Shown piece after piece: positions 35,001-42,465 of a DNA stretch of 64,000 nt. Where the stretch lies: positions 11,439,001 to 11,503,000 of the forward strand of contig NC_088186.1 in the NCBI RefSeq assembly GCF_028769735.1. Reading direction: 5' to 3'. This DNA is from Zonotrichia leucophrys gambelii (taxonomy: Eukaryota > Chordata > Aves > Passeriformes > Passerellidae). The translations under genes were made by a program, and so were the position numbers. Under the pieces are notes generated by a model, which was given only the letters and a program-made list of their open reading frames with translations, ran no database searches and was not told where the DNA came from. Position 1 is the first letter of the stretch; each line of letters opens with the position of its first letter.

Positions 35001-38000
35001 AAGAATGTCTTCCTTATGTCCAATCCAAATTCACCATCTGTCAACTGCAAACCATTGCCCCTTGTCCTATCACTACTGGCTTTGGCAAAAAGCTACCCCC
35101 CCCCACCCTGTTTTTTCACAAACGTTCTGAAAGTACTGGAAGGCTGCAATAAGGTTTGCCCAGAGCCTTTTCTTCTCTAGGCTGAACAAACCCACTCTCC
35201 CAACCTGTCTCCAGAGTAGAGGGGCTCCAGTCACGAGACAAGGGAAAGCTTCAGACAAGCCCTGCCTTAGCCTCAAATTTTGGCAACATTTTAAATTTAA
35301 GGAATCACTCTGGATCACAGTTCTAATCACAGCAAATAAGATCTACTTATAAAAATTGATTATTTATTAAACAGACAAGAGATAACAGACAAAAGATCTT
35401 AACTAGAAGATCTTAACTACTCACTACACAGTATAAAACTAAAGAACTACTAGTCGATAACAGTAAACCATAGAACAGTGCACTATATCAAGGTATCTTT
35501 ATGAAAACAGGCAAAAGAAATAGCATTGATTAGGAGTCAAATGTAATTTACCACGGAAGTGGTGATAATGTACAGATTCCTTCACTCAACCCCTGGGGAG
35601 TAACCATGAAGCAGATGTCCCTGCTCACAGGGGAAATATTGGGAATTTAGCTGACTAGAGACTGGAAAAGTACAAGGCCGTGGCTAATTCCAAGTCCTGC
35701 ACCTGCAAGATAGCGTGTCCTTGGGTCTAGCTGGGTATAATAACAAGTGGACAGAGAGACGTGGGAAATAGGGAATGTAGGCTCAAAGGAATGAGGAAGA
35801 GTTGATGGTATAGTTTAACCAATAGATCACTTGGCTTACAGAATATTCATACGCTTATTACTTGCTGTATAAGTGTCTGATGCTCTCTTCAATAAATGGA
35901 ACCTGCTATCACTCATATTGAGCGTCCGAGTCTCCCCTCACCAACAAATGGCTCATCCCCGACAAAGGCCTCATTCTGCAACAGGGAAACTCCACACATT
36001 TCCAGAAAATATATATATTTTAGCAGATTTCTGCTTTGTGAAAGTTTGGGGTGACTTCTATAGTTATAAAGTGAACAGCTATCAGTCAGTCAAAATCCAG
36101 CTTATCTTGTCAGATCCCATGTCAACAGTAAGGTATCTATTGGCAGTTGGGAAATACCAGACCAGTGTGAACCTATGGGCCCAAAACACAATAACACAGC
36201 TTGTCCTGTTTGAATTATCTGACTGGCTAACAAACGACAGATAAGCTCTTGGGAGAGGGTGAGATGCTCTGCTACATAAGCTCTCTGATCATCACTGGGG
36301 CTTCCTCTGGACTCACTCCAGCAGCTCCACACCCTTCTTGTGCTGAGGTCCCTGGGCCTGGAGGCAGTTCTACCAGCGGGGTCCCAGTAGAACCGCCTCC
36401 CTCTACCTGAGCAGAGGGCAGAATCCCCCCACACACCTGCTGCCCACACCGTGGGGAGGAGCCCAGGATATGCTGATATATGTTATATATCTAACACACA
36501 TGCATACATGTGTGCGTATATATATGATGATATATGAAAATAATGTGCTTCATCCTCAGATCACTTTATAACTGAATGCAAATGGAGTCTGGCAGGACAA
36601 GCTGAGCTGTGATGCTAACACTGGCTTATCTAACAAACAGTTGCTCTAATGCTTGCTGACTTTAACAAACATTTGATTTTAGCTTAGTGATAAACTGCAG
36701 AGGAATTAGGAGGGATAATAAATAGTTTTCTTCAATGACAAACCTCAGACCATCAGTTAAGTGTTGATTTCAACACATCATTGAAAGAGACCCTGCACAA
36801 CAGTTGTCCCATGGATGTTGCTGTCACATGAGGCTGTTTTCATGAACAGAGAGGCCCAAATTTAATTCTTGGCATTCTCAGCACAGAACTGACAAAGCCA
36901 GATTTGGCTTGAAATGGGATTTGAAACCTCTCATTAGTGAAACTGCTCCTCTTCATTAACAAAGAGGCCAACTGACTGTGATGCATTTGCTTTGGATGCT
37001 GGGTAGGTAACTGGAGTGCTCTGTGTTCTCTTTTCTCTGGCTCTTCTCCTCATGTGCTTCATGGCTCCTGGAGTAAACAACCATGACAGGAGCCAAAACC
37101 AAACCAGATGGGCTTCTTAGAAAGGTACCTATTTTTTGACTGAAATCCTGGGGAATTGCTAGCTAAATTCAAGAGTATCAGATTCCCTGTTAGTGAAATT
37201 ACTTTTTGTTTTCTTGCTGATAATCTGAAAAGTCTCATATTGTACAAAAAAACAGTACAGGGAAATGGAATCACAGGAATTTTGAGTAAGAAACTCTCTA
37301 TAAACCAGCAGAACTGCACTGATAATATTTTACTCCTCACAAATCTTATTCAGCTCTGCCCAGGACTCACAGATAAAACATAACACTTTAAAAGAAAACA
37401 AATAGAAGTTGCACAATGCTTTAAACCATGTAATTCCAACATTCTGTTCAAAAAGGGCCACCCAATTAGTGAAATTGCAGCCTTGGGTATGCGCTCAAAA
37501 TGCAGTGGTGTATCCATGTCTTTGGGTTGAACTGATCCATGAATTCATGCCTGGTGAAACACACAACTTGGCACAGGTGCTGGACAAGCTGCAGAGCAGC
37601 AGGCAATGTGAAGGCAAGCTGGAGCATCTGAAGACCCAATGCAGCTGGGAAACAGCAGCAAGTGGGCACTAAGCTGGGCAGTGCTCACGTCTGCTGCTAT
37701 TCCCAAGTCCGCCCTTCTTCTCTCCCTGCAATTTGCTCCCCAATTCCTCTGCATAAGCAGGGTTGAAAAACATGGGACACTGGTTATGGAAACTGCTGTA
37801 TTTTTAGTCACATGCTGTTTAAAAAGGCCTTTTCTCTTTTACTGTCAGTGACCCAAAAATGAGACACGGCTGGCTCCTTGTTGGCAGTGCTCATTGTTTC
37901 ACATGGATTAAGCTATCTACAGTTGCACAAGTTTAAATAGTGCAAACCACTAACCCAAGAGGGTTCGGTTAGTGATTTGCATTTTACTCCTTTACTCCTA

Positions 38001-39189
38001 AAAACGATCAGTACAGAGTGCAACATTTCAGTCACTATTTGTTTTTCCTGACACATTCAGAACACTCGATTACATGTAAGAGATGCTGGCGTCAACTGAA
38101 GACACACACACAGAGCCAGCTCTGGTACAAGCTTAACACAGTTCCTGCTTCTAGTCTACTCTTGCTCGAGAGAGGTCAGTCCCCACAATCCCTTTTGTAC
38201 CACATAGCCAGAACAGAAGGCAAGGAGTAAATTCCAGACCGGTTTGTGTTGGAAAGGACCTTAAAGCTCACCCAGTTCCACCCCTCTGCCACGGGCAGGG
38301 ACATCTTCCACTACCCCAGGGTGCTCCAAACCCTGTCCAACCTGGCCTTGGACACTTCTAGGGATGGGGTAGCCACAGCTCCTCTACATAATCTGTGCCA
38401 GGGCCTCCCCCACCCTCACAGGGAAGAATTCCTTTCTAATGTGCAGTCTAGGCCTACTCTCAATTTAAAGCCAGGCCCCCTTGTTCTATAAGTACATGCC
38501 TTTGTAAAAAGTGGATTAAAAAGGAAAGGAGGATGTAGACAATGCTGGGGAATGCCTGGCTCGTACAGGGTTGGCCCGTGGCTAACACTGACTCTTGGCT
38601 GCCCAGTGTTCTAGCTCCTGCTTTACATCGGAACAGAGGCAGTCAAAATTTTAGCAGAAAGGAATCCACCCCGAAGCCACAGCACCCACGGGACCTACCC
38701 GACACCAGGTACCGCTGCGGAAAGGTCTCGTTGCCGCAGGTCTCGAAGCTGAAGTGGTCCCGCACCTGCGGAAAGAGCCGCTCCTCCAGGCCGGGCCACA
38801 TGACCCGGGCAGCTGGAGGGGGCATCATCAGCACAGGGGAAACCGACAACAGGCGAGGTCACCCGGTACGGTACAACCCAGCCTGGGAACTGGGACCCGG
38901 GGAGCTCAGAGCACCCTCTCGGTGCTCCCCAGGCTGGCTGAGGGCTCCGGCCCAGCGAGGCTAGTTCGGAGTCCTGCTCAGGGCCTGGAAAAGCTAGTAG
39001 AGGGTCCTGTTCACGGGAGGGCCGGGGCTCTGGCTGAGGAAGGAGGAAGTCCGGCAGCCGGGTCCGGCCCGAGGAGCAGGGGTGACACGCAGGAGAGTCC
39101 GGCCCGAAACACCCACCGGGAGCGGCGCGGGCGGACAGCACCGGCGGGAGCAGCAGCAGCAGGGCCGAGAGCAGCAGCACCGATTCCAT
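10903..39189 (-). CDS. DPP7: DPP7, dipeptidyl peptidase 7 (DPP II, quiescent cell proline dipeptidase), complete, 13 coding exons
   Basis: Lysosomal/vesicular serine peptidase of family S28 that releases N-terminal dipeptides with Pro or Ala at position 2. Exons from 5' to 3': 39189-39117, 38812-38699, 34307-34168, 32701-32538, 27712-27577, 24243-24162, 16913-16747, 15620-15560, 13764-13646, 13562-13406, 13095-13031, 12197-12127, 11044-10903. All junctions are GT-AG and phases agree, totalling 1491 bp or 496 residues (human 492). Residues 1 to about 20 form a signal peptide. The nucleophile Ser164 lies in GGSYGGM, the acid Asp420 in NGDLDPW, and His445 in GGAHHLDLR, matching the human Ser162/Asp418/His443 spacing. 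The start was chosen for its signal peptide and strong Kozak context (GCCATGG); an in-frame ATG 16 codons upstream is less likely. Introns total about 27 kb, mostly repeats. No coding damage was found. Confidence 0.96.
11480..12033 (+). repeat. CR1 LINE 3' fragment in DPP7 intron 12
   Basis: A plus-strand CR1 3' region with typical phrases (GGAACACTGGGAATGGCTGA, AACTTGAAGATGTGACACTC) that ends in the diagnostic CR1 tail around ATTCTGTGATTCT at 12021-12033. Confidence 0.85.
12127..12197 (-). CDS. DPP7: DPP7 exon 12 (catalytic His)
   Basis: The acceptor is CTCCCAG and the donor is GTAAGT. It encodes [17 protein letters not shown], with His445 of the triad. Confidence 0.95.
12428..12445. repeat. 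Perfect 18-bp palindrome
   Basis: CTGTACTGTACAGTACAG equals its own reverse complement. It lies in DPP7 intron 11. Confidence 0.9.
13031..13095 (-). CDS. DPP7: DPP7 exon 11 (catalytic Asp)
   Basis: The acceptor is AATTTCAG and the donor is GTAAGC. It encodes [19 protein letters not shown], with Asp420 of the triad in LDPW. Confidence 0.95.
13406..13562 (-). CDS. DPP7: DPP7 exon 10
   Basis: The acceptor is CTCTTAG and the donor is GTGAGT. It encodes [18 protein letters not shown] and ends at NFWGE. Confidence 0.95.
13646..13764 (-). CDS. DPP7: DPP7 exon 9
   Basis: The acceptor is CCTGGCAG and the donor is GTAAGA. It encodes [18 protein letters not shown] and DAEAWDYQ, a Cys-rich block of the cap domain. 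Confidence 0.95.
14000..15559. other. DPP7 intron 8
   Basis: No exon or clear repeat is recognised between exons 9 and 8. Open frames here carry no domain. Confidence 0.6.
15560..15620 (-). CDS. DPP7: DPP7 exon 8 (61 bp)
   Basis: The acceptor is TTACCCAG and the donor is GTGAGT. It encodes [20 protein letters not shown] and is too short to stand out as an open frame; phases match exons 7 and 9. Confidence 0.92.
16747..16913 (-). CDS. DPP7: DPP7 exon 7
   Basis: The acceptor is TTTTGCAG and the donor is GTGAGA. It encodes [20 protein letters not shown] and DLPANPVK. Confidence 0.95.
17415..17525. repeat. Low-complexity T/A-rich tract
   Basis: A T run is followed directly by A-rich, CCAAACACCACC-type and poly(A) sequence in DPP7 intron 6. 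It looks like the slippage-prone remnant of one or two poly(A) tails. Confidence 0.6.
18466..19687 (-). mobile_element. Solo LTR, 1222 bp, with 5-bp target duplication
   Basis: Flanked by GCTCC at 18461-18465 and again at 19688-19692. On the minus strand it begins TGTGGTGGTTGG and ends CATAACA, so it has TG...CA ends. An AATAAA hexamer on the minus strand (TTTATT at 18587-18592) sits 121 bp from the 3' end, as expected for an LTR. A C13 tract lies around 19549-19562. There is no internal region or second copy, so this is a solo LTR left by recombination. Confidence 0.85.
19708..20105 (+). repeat. 5' LTR of the composite element
   Basis: 398 bp, starting TGTGGTGTTACATTTTATT. AATAAA is near 19977. 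The end, around AACAGCAACA, was placed from the adjoining primer-binding site. Confidence 0.75.
20107..20127 (+). other. Primer-binding site, tRNA-Lys type
   Basis: TGGCACCCAACATGAGGCTC begins two bases after the LTR end. It resembles the TGGCGCCCAAC-type site that pairs with tRNA-Lys1,2 in betaretrovirus-like elements, with a few substitutions. Confidence 0.65.
20128..22339 (+). other. Non-coding internal region of the composite element
   Basis: About 2.2 kb between primer site and purine tract. I see no zinc knuckle, protease, reverse transcriptase or integrase motif in any frame. This is the internal DNA of a non-autonomous element that would depend on another virus. It ends in an A7G3 purine tract. 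Confidence 0.6.
22340..22539 (+). repeat. Truncated 3' LTR (U3 only) of the composite
   Basis: 200 bp matching 19708-19909 almost throughout, then lost abruptly after TTTTCTCCCTAG, the same point at which the inverted copy stops. Confidence 0.8.
22540..23352 (-). other. Antisense cDNA-like insert with poly(A) tail and AATAAA
   Basis: Read on the minus strand this segment ends in CATCAATAAAGGGAAGCTG, then about 20 bp, then an impure A-rich tail (plus 22540-22593). That is the layout of a reverse-transcribed mRNA. A 127-codon frame at 23088-22705 includes a hydrophobic run ([20 protein letters not shown]) but I do not recognise it. No introns can be judged without the source gene. It may be a captured host transcript or another retroelement. 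Confidence 0.5.
23353..23554 (-). repeat. Inverted U3 at the right end of the composite
   Basis: The reverse complement begins TGTGATGTTACATTTTATTT and matches the first 200 bp of the two forward copies, ending at CTCCCTAGG. It directly abuts the right CTTATG duplication. Confidence 0.85.
23630..24017 (+). mobile_element. Solo LTR (family A, copy 1)
   Basis: 388 bp, starting TGTCGCAGACATC and ending GGTCACA, flanked by GTACAAG at 23623-23629 and 24018-24024. It shares its whole length with the copies at 33131 and 33565. An AATAAA lies near its 3' part. Seven matching flank bases exceed the usual 5 for this family, so one or two may match by chance. Confidence 0.8.
24162..24243 (-). CDS. DPP7: DPP7 exon 6
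   Basis: The acceptor is CCCTTCAG and the donor is GTAAGA. It encodes [17 protein letters not shown] solo LTR ends only 144 bp away. Confidence 0.93.
24500..25600. other. DPP7 intron 5, first part
   Basis: No exon, RNA gene or well-preserved repeat is recognised. Confidence 0.55.
25669..26255 (+). mobile_element. Possible solo LTR
   Basis: TGTTATGACTCCC start, TATATAAAAG at about 25971, AATAAAATT near 26180, then CTGTGAATTTTTCCACA. The promoter-to-poly(A) spacing fits an LTR. Boundaries and target duplication are not established. Confidence 0.4.
26416..26912 (+). mobile_element. Possible solo LTR
   Basis: Starts TGTTAGTG after CAAGA, has TTGTATAAAAGCC near 26751, and ends around CTGGGGGACAACA. 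No convincing AATAAA or exact target duplication was found, so this is tentative. Confidence 0.3.
27577..27712 (-). CDS. DPP7: DPP7 exon 5 (nucleophile Ser motif)
   Basis: The acceptor is TTTGGTAG and the donor is GTAAGT. It completes GGSYGGM and runs through [20 protein letters not shown] and QFFRDVTA. Confidence 0.96.
27720..29330. other. DPP7 intron 4, part without recognised features
   Basis: I see nothing beyond ordinary intronic sequence; short frames have no domains. Confidence 0.55.
29335..32150 (-). mobile_element. CR1 LINE, about 2.8 kb, with endonuclease and reverse transcriptase remnants
   Basis: Minus-strand frames give an APE-type endonuclease end (31770-31381, with [14 protein letters not shown]), the start of the reverse transcriptase (30739-30485, with [13 protein letters not shown] and NYRPASFTS), a middle block (30536-30294), and a C-terminal block (30324-29932, with [20 protein letters not shown]). 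The YADD-type catalytic block appears degraded (FANSTKL). The 3' UTR runs left to about 29335. Several frameshifts and stops make it inactive. It occupies DPP7 intron 4. Confidence 0.88.
32538..32701 (-). CDS. DPP7: DPP7 exon 4
   Basis: The acceptor is CATTTCAG and the donor is GTAAGT. It encodes [10 protein letters not shown] and ends inside the nucleophile motif: the Ser codon is split AG|C between exons 4 and 5. Confidence 0.94.
33131..33508 (+). mobile_element. Solo LTR (family A, copy 2)
   Basis: 378 bp, starting TGTCACAGACATC and ending CCCTGTAACA, flanked by the 5-bp duplication GAAAC (33126-33130 and 33509-33513). Same family and strand as the copies at 23630 and 33565. Confidence 0.88.
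33565..33951 (+). mobile_element. Solo LTR (family A, copy 3)
   Basis: 387 bp, starting TGTCACAGACATC and ending GCCTGGCAACA. Flanks are CACTC and CAGTC, a 5-bp duplication with one mismatch. It begins 56 bp after copy 2 ends. Confidence 0.85.
34168..34307 (-). CDS. DPP7: DPP7 exon 3
   Basis: The acceptor is TTGCCTCAG and the donor is GTGAGT. It encodes [16 protein letters not shown] and ends at FAEH, typical of S28 peptidases. Confidence 0.94.
34808..35240 (-). repeat. CR1 LINE 3' fragment in DPP7 intron 2
   Basis: The reverse complement of a CR1 3' end: GGATGGTTTGAGCTGG, CCCCTGCCATGGGCAAAG, CTCTGGGCAGCCTGTGCCAG and CCCCTTGTCCTATCACTA follow in the usual order. Confidence 0.85.
35560..35970 (+). 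mobile_element. Possible LTR remnant
   Basis: TATTCATACGCTTATTACTTGC is followed by AATAAA near 35891, then GAGCGTCCGAGTCTCCCCTC and CCAACA. The order resembles U3-R-U5 of an avian LTR. No clear start or target duplication was found. Confidence 0.3.
36250..38230. other. DPP7 intron 2, part without recognised features
   Basis: AT-rich alternating sequence occurs around 36470-36540; otherwise nothing recognisable. Confidence 0.55.
38240..38510 (-). repeat. CR1 LINE 3' fragment near DPP7 exon 2
   Basis: The reverse complement of a CR1 3' end (GTTGGAAAGGACCTTAAAGC, CCACGGGCAGGGACATCTTC, GGCCTTGGACACTTCTAGGG). Confidence 0.85.
38699..38812 (-). CDS. DPP7: DPP7 exon 2
   Basis: The acceptor is CCCCCTCCAG and the donor is GTAGGT. 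It encodes [17 protein letters not shown] and [11 protein letters not shown], the N-terminal S28 block. Confidence 0.92.
39117..39189 (-). CDS. DPP7: DPP7 exon 1: start codon and signal peptide
   Basis: ATG at 39189-39187; 24 codons encode a Leu-rich signal peptide ([20 protein letters not shown]). The donor GTGGGT follows 39117, leaving phase 1. Confidence 0.93.
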
Positions 39190-39238
39190 GGCAGCCGCTC
39201 CGCCTGCGCTGCGCAGCGAGCGCCGCCGTGCAGGCACC

Positions 39239-39250
39239 GGTCACGTGACC
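39239..39250 (-). promoter_or_regulatory. CLEAR-type E-box 1 (TFEB/MITF family)
   Basis: GGTCACGTGACC is a perfect 12-bp palindrome that contains the published CLEAR consensus GTCACGTGAC, 50 bp upstream of the DPP7 start codon. Confidence 0.65.
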
Positions 39251-39286
39251 CACAGCTTCGGGATCATGCGGTGACTCAGCGTCCCT

Positions 39287-39296
39287 TCACGTGACC
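39287..39296 (-). promoter_or_regulatory. CLEAR-type E-box 2
   Basis: GGTCACGTGA on the DPP7 strand, about 98 bp upstream of the start codon and 37 bp from box 1. Confidence 0.55.
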
Positions 39297-39855
39297 ACGC
39301 GAGCGCCACGGGCCTGTTATGGCGGCTCGACTCGGCGGCTTCACTACTCAGCGGGCTGGGCTGGGCCGGGCCGCCTCCTTCTCCTTACTCTCCTGGGGGT
39401 GGAGGGGGCCGCGCCACTGTGTACTGCGAGACTAAAAAGGCAGCAGATGTGGAAAGTTAGTTCTGTAATTTGTACTTCTGGTAAAGGTTACCTGGCCACT
39501 CCATCCCGTGTACGCTCAGGTCAGAATTAGGAGAAGGGGGCCTCTCCTCCCCCATCAGGTATTTGCTGTGGTCCCTCCCAAGCAAAGGTTCGTGCCGTTG
39601 CGTAAAAAGCAGGACCAGGAAGCTGAGCCAGCTGAGAAGGAGCTATGCTTTTCTTCCGTTGAATTAATTTAATGAGGGATTGGTCTTCGGGTCTGGCTCA
39701 CAAGGGAGTCCATGCAGAGGCCTGTGCCAGCCCAGGAGAGAAGGCAGGGGCAGATGAAGCAGAGGAAGGTGAGGCCATGCCTTTAAGCAACAGCTGGATT
39801 TCTTCAGGGTTGCAGAATTCGTGTAGCCCAGGAGAACACTATGGCACAGTTCTCT

Positions 39856-40087
39856 TGTTTTGATTCACTCCAATGCTGAGCTAAGAGTCTGCTCAGGCAC
39901 TGACTCAGTGAGGTGGGTATTTGCTTTATTTGGCGCTGGGTACGTGGGGGAGTGCTCCTCCTAACACACCCAGCACTTTCACACAGCTCAATATATGGCT
40001 AAATTTCATGCATATTCATTACATTCCTTGGGATTGGAGTGGTGATACAAATTATTCTCGGAAATCATTAATATCATTAGCATATGT
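39856..40087 (-). mobile_element. Older LTR, U5-side part, split by the provirus
   Basis: Read on the minus strand: ATGCATGAAATTTAGCC, CATATATTGAG (TATA-like), CACTCCCCCACGTACCC, then AATAAAGC near 39924. This looks like the promoter-to-poly(A) part of an avian LTR. Its U3 side probably continues beyond the provirus at 47016-47320. Outer boundaries are approximate. Confidence 0.45.
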
Positions 40088-40751
40088 TGAAATAAACAGG
40101 GCCAGGAGACTTCTTCTCCTTTTTAATGCCTTTATTAAAAGTGATCAGCTCAGGATTGGGCAGCTCGGCAGGGCTGCAGTCCCCATCATGTCTCCCAGGG
40201 CGACTCAGAGGAGGAGGATATGCGCAGCTCTGTCCACCAGGGGCAGAGCCAGGGGATCCAGTCCTCGTGGGAGCCTTTAGGGCGTGATGTCTCCGTCAGA
40301 TCTTGGTTTTCCTGATTCAGTCCTGCCTGGTCCCAGCGTCGGGACGACCCTCTGCTCAGGGCGAGAGGGGCTCCGCATCTCTGCAGGCTCAGCACTTGGC
40401 TCCTCACATCTGGACATCACTTTAGTCTCTCAGTTCTTAGGTGGCTCGTTGTTTTTAGGGTTTTCTCGTTGCATTTTGGAGTCGAGGTCTCAAAGCATGC
40501 TGGTCTTTGGAGTCACTTTGCATAACCCCCCCCACCCTTTCAGGTGTCTTCCCTATGCTGGAAGAGAGCACTGCCTCGGGGAAGGGCCATCACCCCACCC
40601 AGCCAGGGCTTTTACTAATACAAAAGAGGAGATAAGCTTCAACGACCCGTGATTACAATAACAAAGCACTAAGAACCCAGACAGTGATCTGGCTGTGTCC
40701 CTGTAACTCTTTCTCACAAAAAAAATATTAACCGAATTTTTGTTCATAACA
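40088..40751 (-). repeat. 3' LTR of the provirus
   Basis: 664 bp; on the minus strand starts TGTTATGAAC and ends TTTATTTCA. AATAAA on that strand lies at plus 40129-40134. It ends 899 bp upstream of the DPP7 start codon, on the DPP7 strand. Confidence 0.93.
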
Positions 40752-40752
40752 G

Positions 40753-40772
40753 TCCCCCCTCTTTTTCTTTCA
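40753..40772 (-). other. Polypurine tract
   Basis: On the minus strand AAAGAAAAAGAGGGGGGA directly precedes the 3' LTR, as required for plus-strand priming. Confidence 0.8.
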
Positions 40773-40802
40773 TCGAGCTTAAATTCTTAAGCTCGCATCA
40801 AC

Positions 40803-41891
40803 TCACAATTTTTTTGTTTTGAATCTACTATAAATCTCTTGTGCACTTTGGTAATCATGGTTACTTAACCTTGTTACTTTTCTTGGTTTCTTCAGGTTGG
40901 TTTGTACAGCCAATACTGTTTTACTAAAACAGATAAATAAGCATAGTAAAAAGAGCAATCCTCCAAGTCTACACACAGTGAGAAAAACTACCTTTTCCCA
41001 TACATTTCTTCTGAAAATCTCCAAGTTCTCCCACCCACTGGGATCAAGTGTAGGAGTTTGATCTTGATTATTTACCCATGCTAATCTTTTTATTTCGTTT
41101 GAAATATTCCTAATAATTGAATTCTTTATTTTTAATACTGCCTGGAGCCGGATGACTTTGTTCAACACAGATATTAGGGTCCGAACTTGGCTTTTACAAT
41201 TTTGGATTTTCTCAATTTCTATTTCACTTTCCCGGTTTTGTCTAATTTCTCTCAAATCATTATATATAGGAACTCCCAAACTTGATCCAGTTTCTTTGGG
41301 TAATAAGAAAATTGGTTTTATCACTCTAGCAATGCAGTTGCCAGATGAGATCAAACTTAGGGGTTTAGAGCTCCCCTGAAATGTGTTCCAAAAGGGGTTT
41401 ATCTCTTTTCCAGTACACTCATAAAAATACTTGTAACAAACAATTTTTCTTACCATTTTCACCATTTCTTTGCTTTTTACTAGATCTGCTGAGCTTGTTT
41501 CAGCAGCATCACATTCAAAGCAAAACCAGACTTCCTCTATAGGGCACTCTCCTAGGAGTGGCTGCCTAAAAGTGGCAGTATTCTGGGCTATCCAATACAC
41601 TCTCTTACTTTTCTGATAAAGAACCAATTGGGAGGGGTTAACACAATCAGGGTTAGAACTGATGTGGACTCTCGACAAGGAGCTCACTTCCTCCTCATAG
41701 CGGGGTTGGTAGCATTCACTGCACAGCTCAGCTGGGCTCCCCTGAGCAACCCCAGCAATTAGAGCCAGCATTACTACCCTTCCCAAGAGTCCGGTATGGG
41801 TCATCTTGCACAGCCTGCCCACCCGGCCTTGCCTCTTAGGGAATTTTACTGAGGAGAAGCTTCCAAGCTCTTTAGAGCCCCTTCTACCCAC
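40803..41891 (-). CDS. Intact envelope-like ORF of the provirus (362 codons)
   Basis: A single uninterrupted frame in the env position before the purine tract. The likely start is Met30 (41804), which opens a hydrophobic signal-like stretch to about residue 51; Met1 is also possible. Then comes a Cys-rich ectodomain, a helical region around residues 235-280 with regular hydrophobic spacing, a membrane segment around 301-323 (VVFLTVCRLGGLLFLLCLFI) and a basic tail of about 39 residues. It is shorter than typical retroviral envelopes. I see no furin site, no CX6CC cluster and no standard immunosuppressive-domain block. It may be a shortened envelope or a diverged accessory protein. Confidence 0.7.
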   Translation of the reverse strand: MGRRGSKELGSFSSVKFPKRQGRVGRLCKMTHTGLLGRVVMLALIAGVAQGSPAELCSECYQPRYEEEVSSLSRVHISSNPDCVNPSQLVLYQKSKRVYWIAQNTATFRQPLLGECPIEEVWFCFECDAAETSSADLVKSKEMVKMVRKIVCYKYFYECTGKEINPFWNTFQGSSKPLSLISSGNCIARVIKPIFLLPKETGSSLGVPIYNDLREIRQNRESEIEIEKIQNCKSQVRTLISVLNKVIRLQAVLKIKNSIIRNISNEIKRLAWVNNQDQTPTLDPSGWENLEIFRRNVWEKVVFLTVCRLGGLLFLLCLFICFSKTVLAVQTNLKKPRKVTRLSNHDYQSAQEIYSRFKTKKL

Positions 41892-42206
41892 TTCTCTGAT
41901 TAAACTTCTCTTGGTCTGTTCCCTACAAATTTTAGTTTCCCCCCAAGGGGAGTGTTCTGTAGAGGATTAACCTGGAGTCTTTCGAAATATATATTGGGGA
42001 ACTTAAACCAGAATTACTTATTTACAGCCTTAAACTTTTTACCAACATAGTTTACACAGAACAGTTTTGAAGCATTTTAAGCAATGTTAGAACTCTGATA
42101 CCAATTTTTCCCATACAGTTCAGTCTTTTTGACTCTTCCTCCTGAGAGTCAACTTTAAATCCCAGTATACTCAGGTGAATTAACTTGTGATGTGGATGAA
42201 TCCTTA

Positions 42207-42465
42207 TCCAGTGCCCAGAGGTGAGTGGTGTGGACTCTGGCCCAATGCCAGAAGGGAAAACTGGGAGTCTGGCCCAATGCCAGAAGAAGAAAGGGGTGGA
42301 GTCCGGTCCAATGCCAGAGGGAGAATGGGGAAAAACCTGATGTTGAATCCTGGTCCAGTGCCTGGGGGAGAATGGGGTGCAGTCTGGTCCAATGCCAGAA
42401 TGCCAGATGGAAAAACTGGTGTTGAATCCTGGTCCAATGCCAGGGGGTGAGAGTGATGTGAGTCC
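42207..42465. repeat. Imperfect tandem repeat, about 7 units of 35-45 bp
   Basis: Each unit starts with a version of TCTGGTCCAATGCCAGA and continues with GGGAGAATGGGGTG-like sequence. On the minus strand the repeat is open (part of 42516-42052) and gives repeating GIGPDSTP-like peptides. Confidence 0.85.

Larger units (their letters stand above)
38690..39440 (-). promoter_or_regulatory. DPP7: CpG-rich DPP7 promoter region
   Basis: GC- and CpG-dense DNA surrounds exons 1 and 2 and about 250 bp upstream. No TATA box is obvious, as usual for housekeeping-type lysosomal genes. Confidence 0.7.

Noticed and set aside
38695..39237. A 180-codon frame across DPP7 exon 1, intron 1 and exon 2
   Set aside because: Only the first part (from 39189) is the true DPP7 frame. 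The rest reads through the intron, and exon 2 is used in another register.
40186..40652. Open frames on both strands within the proviral LTRs (repeated at 46445-46911)
   Set aside because: They duplicate with the LTR, have no recognisable domain and are not in a known accessory-gene position.
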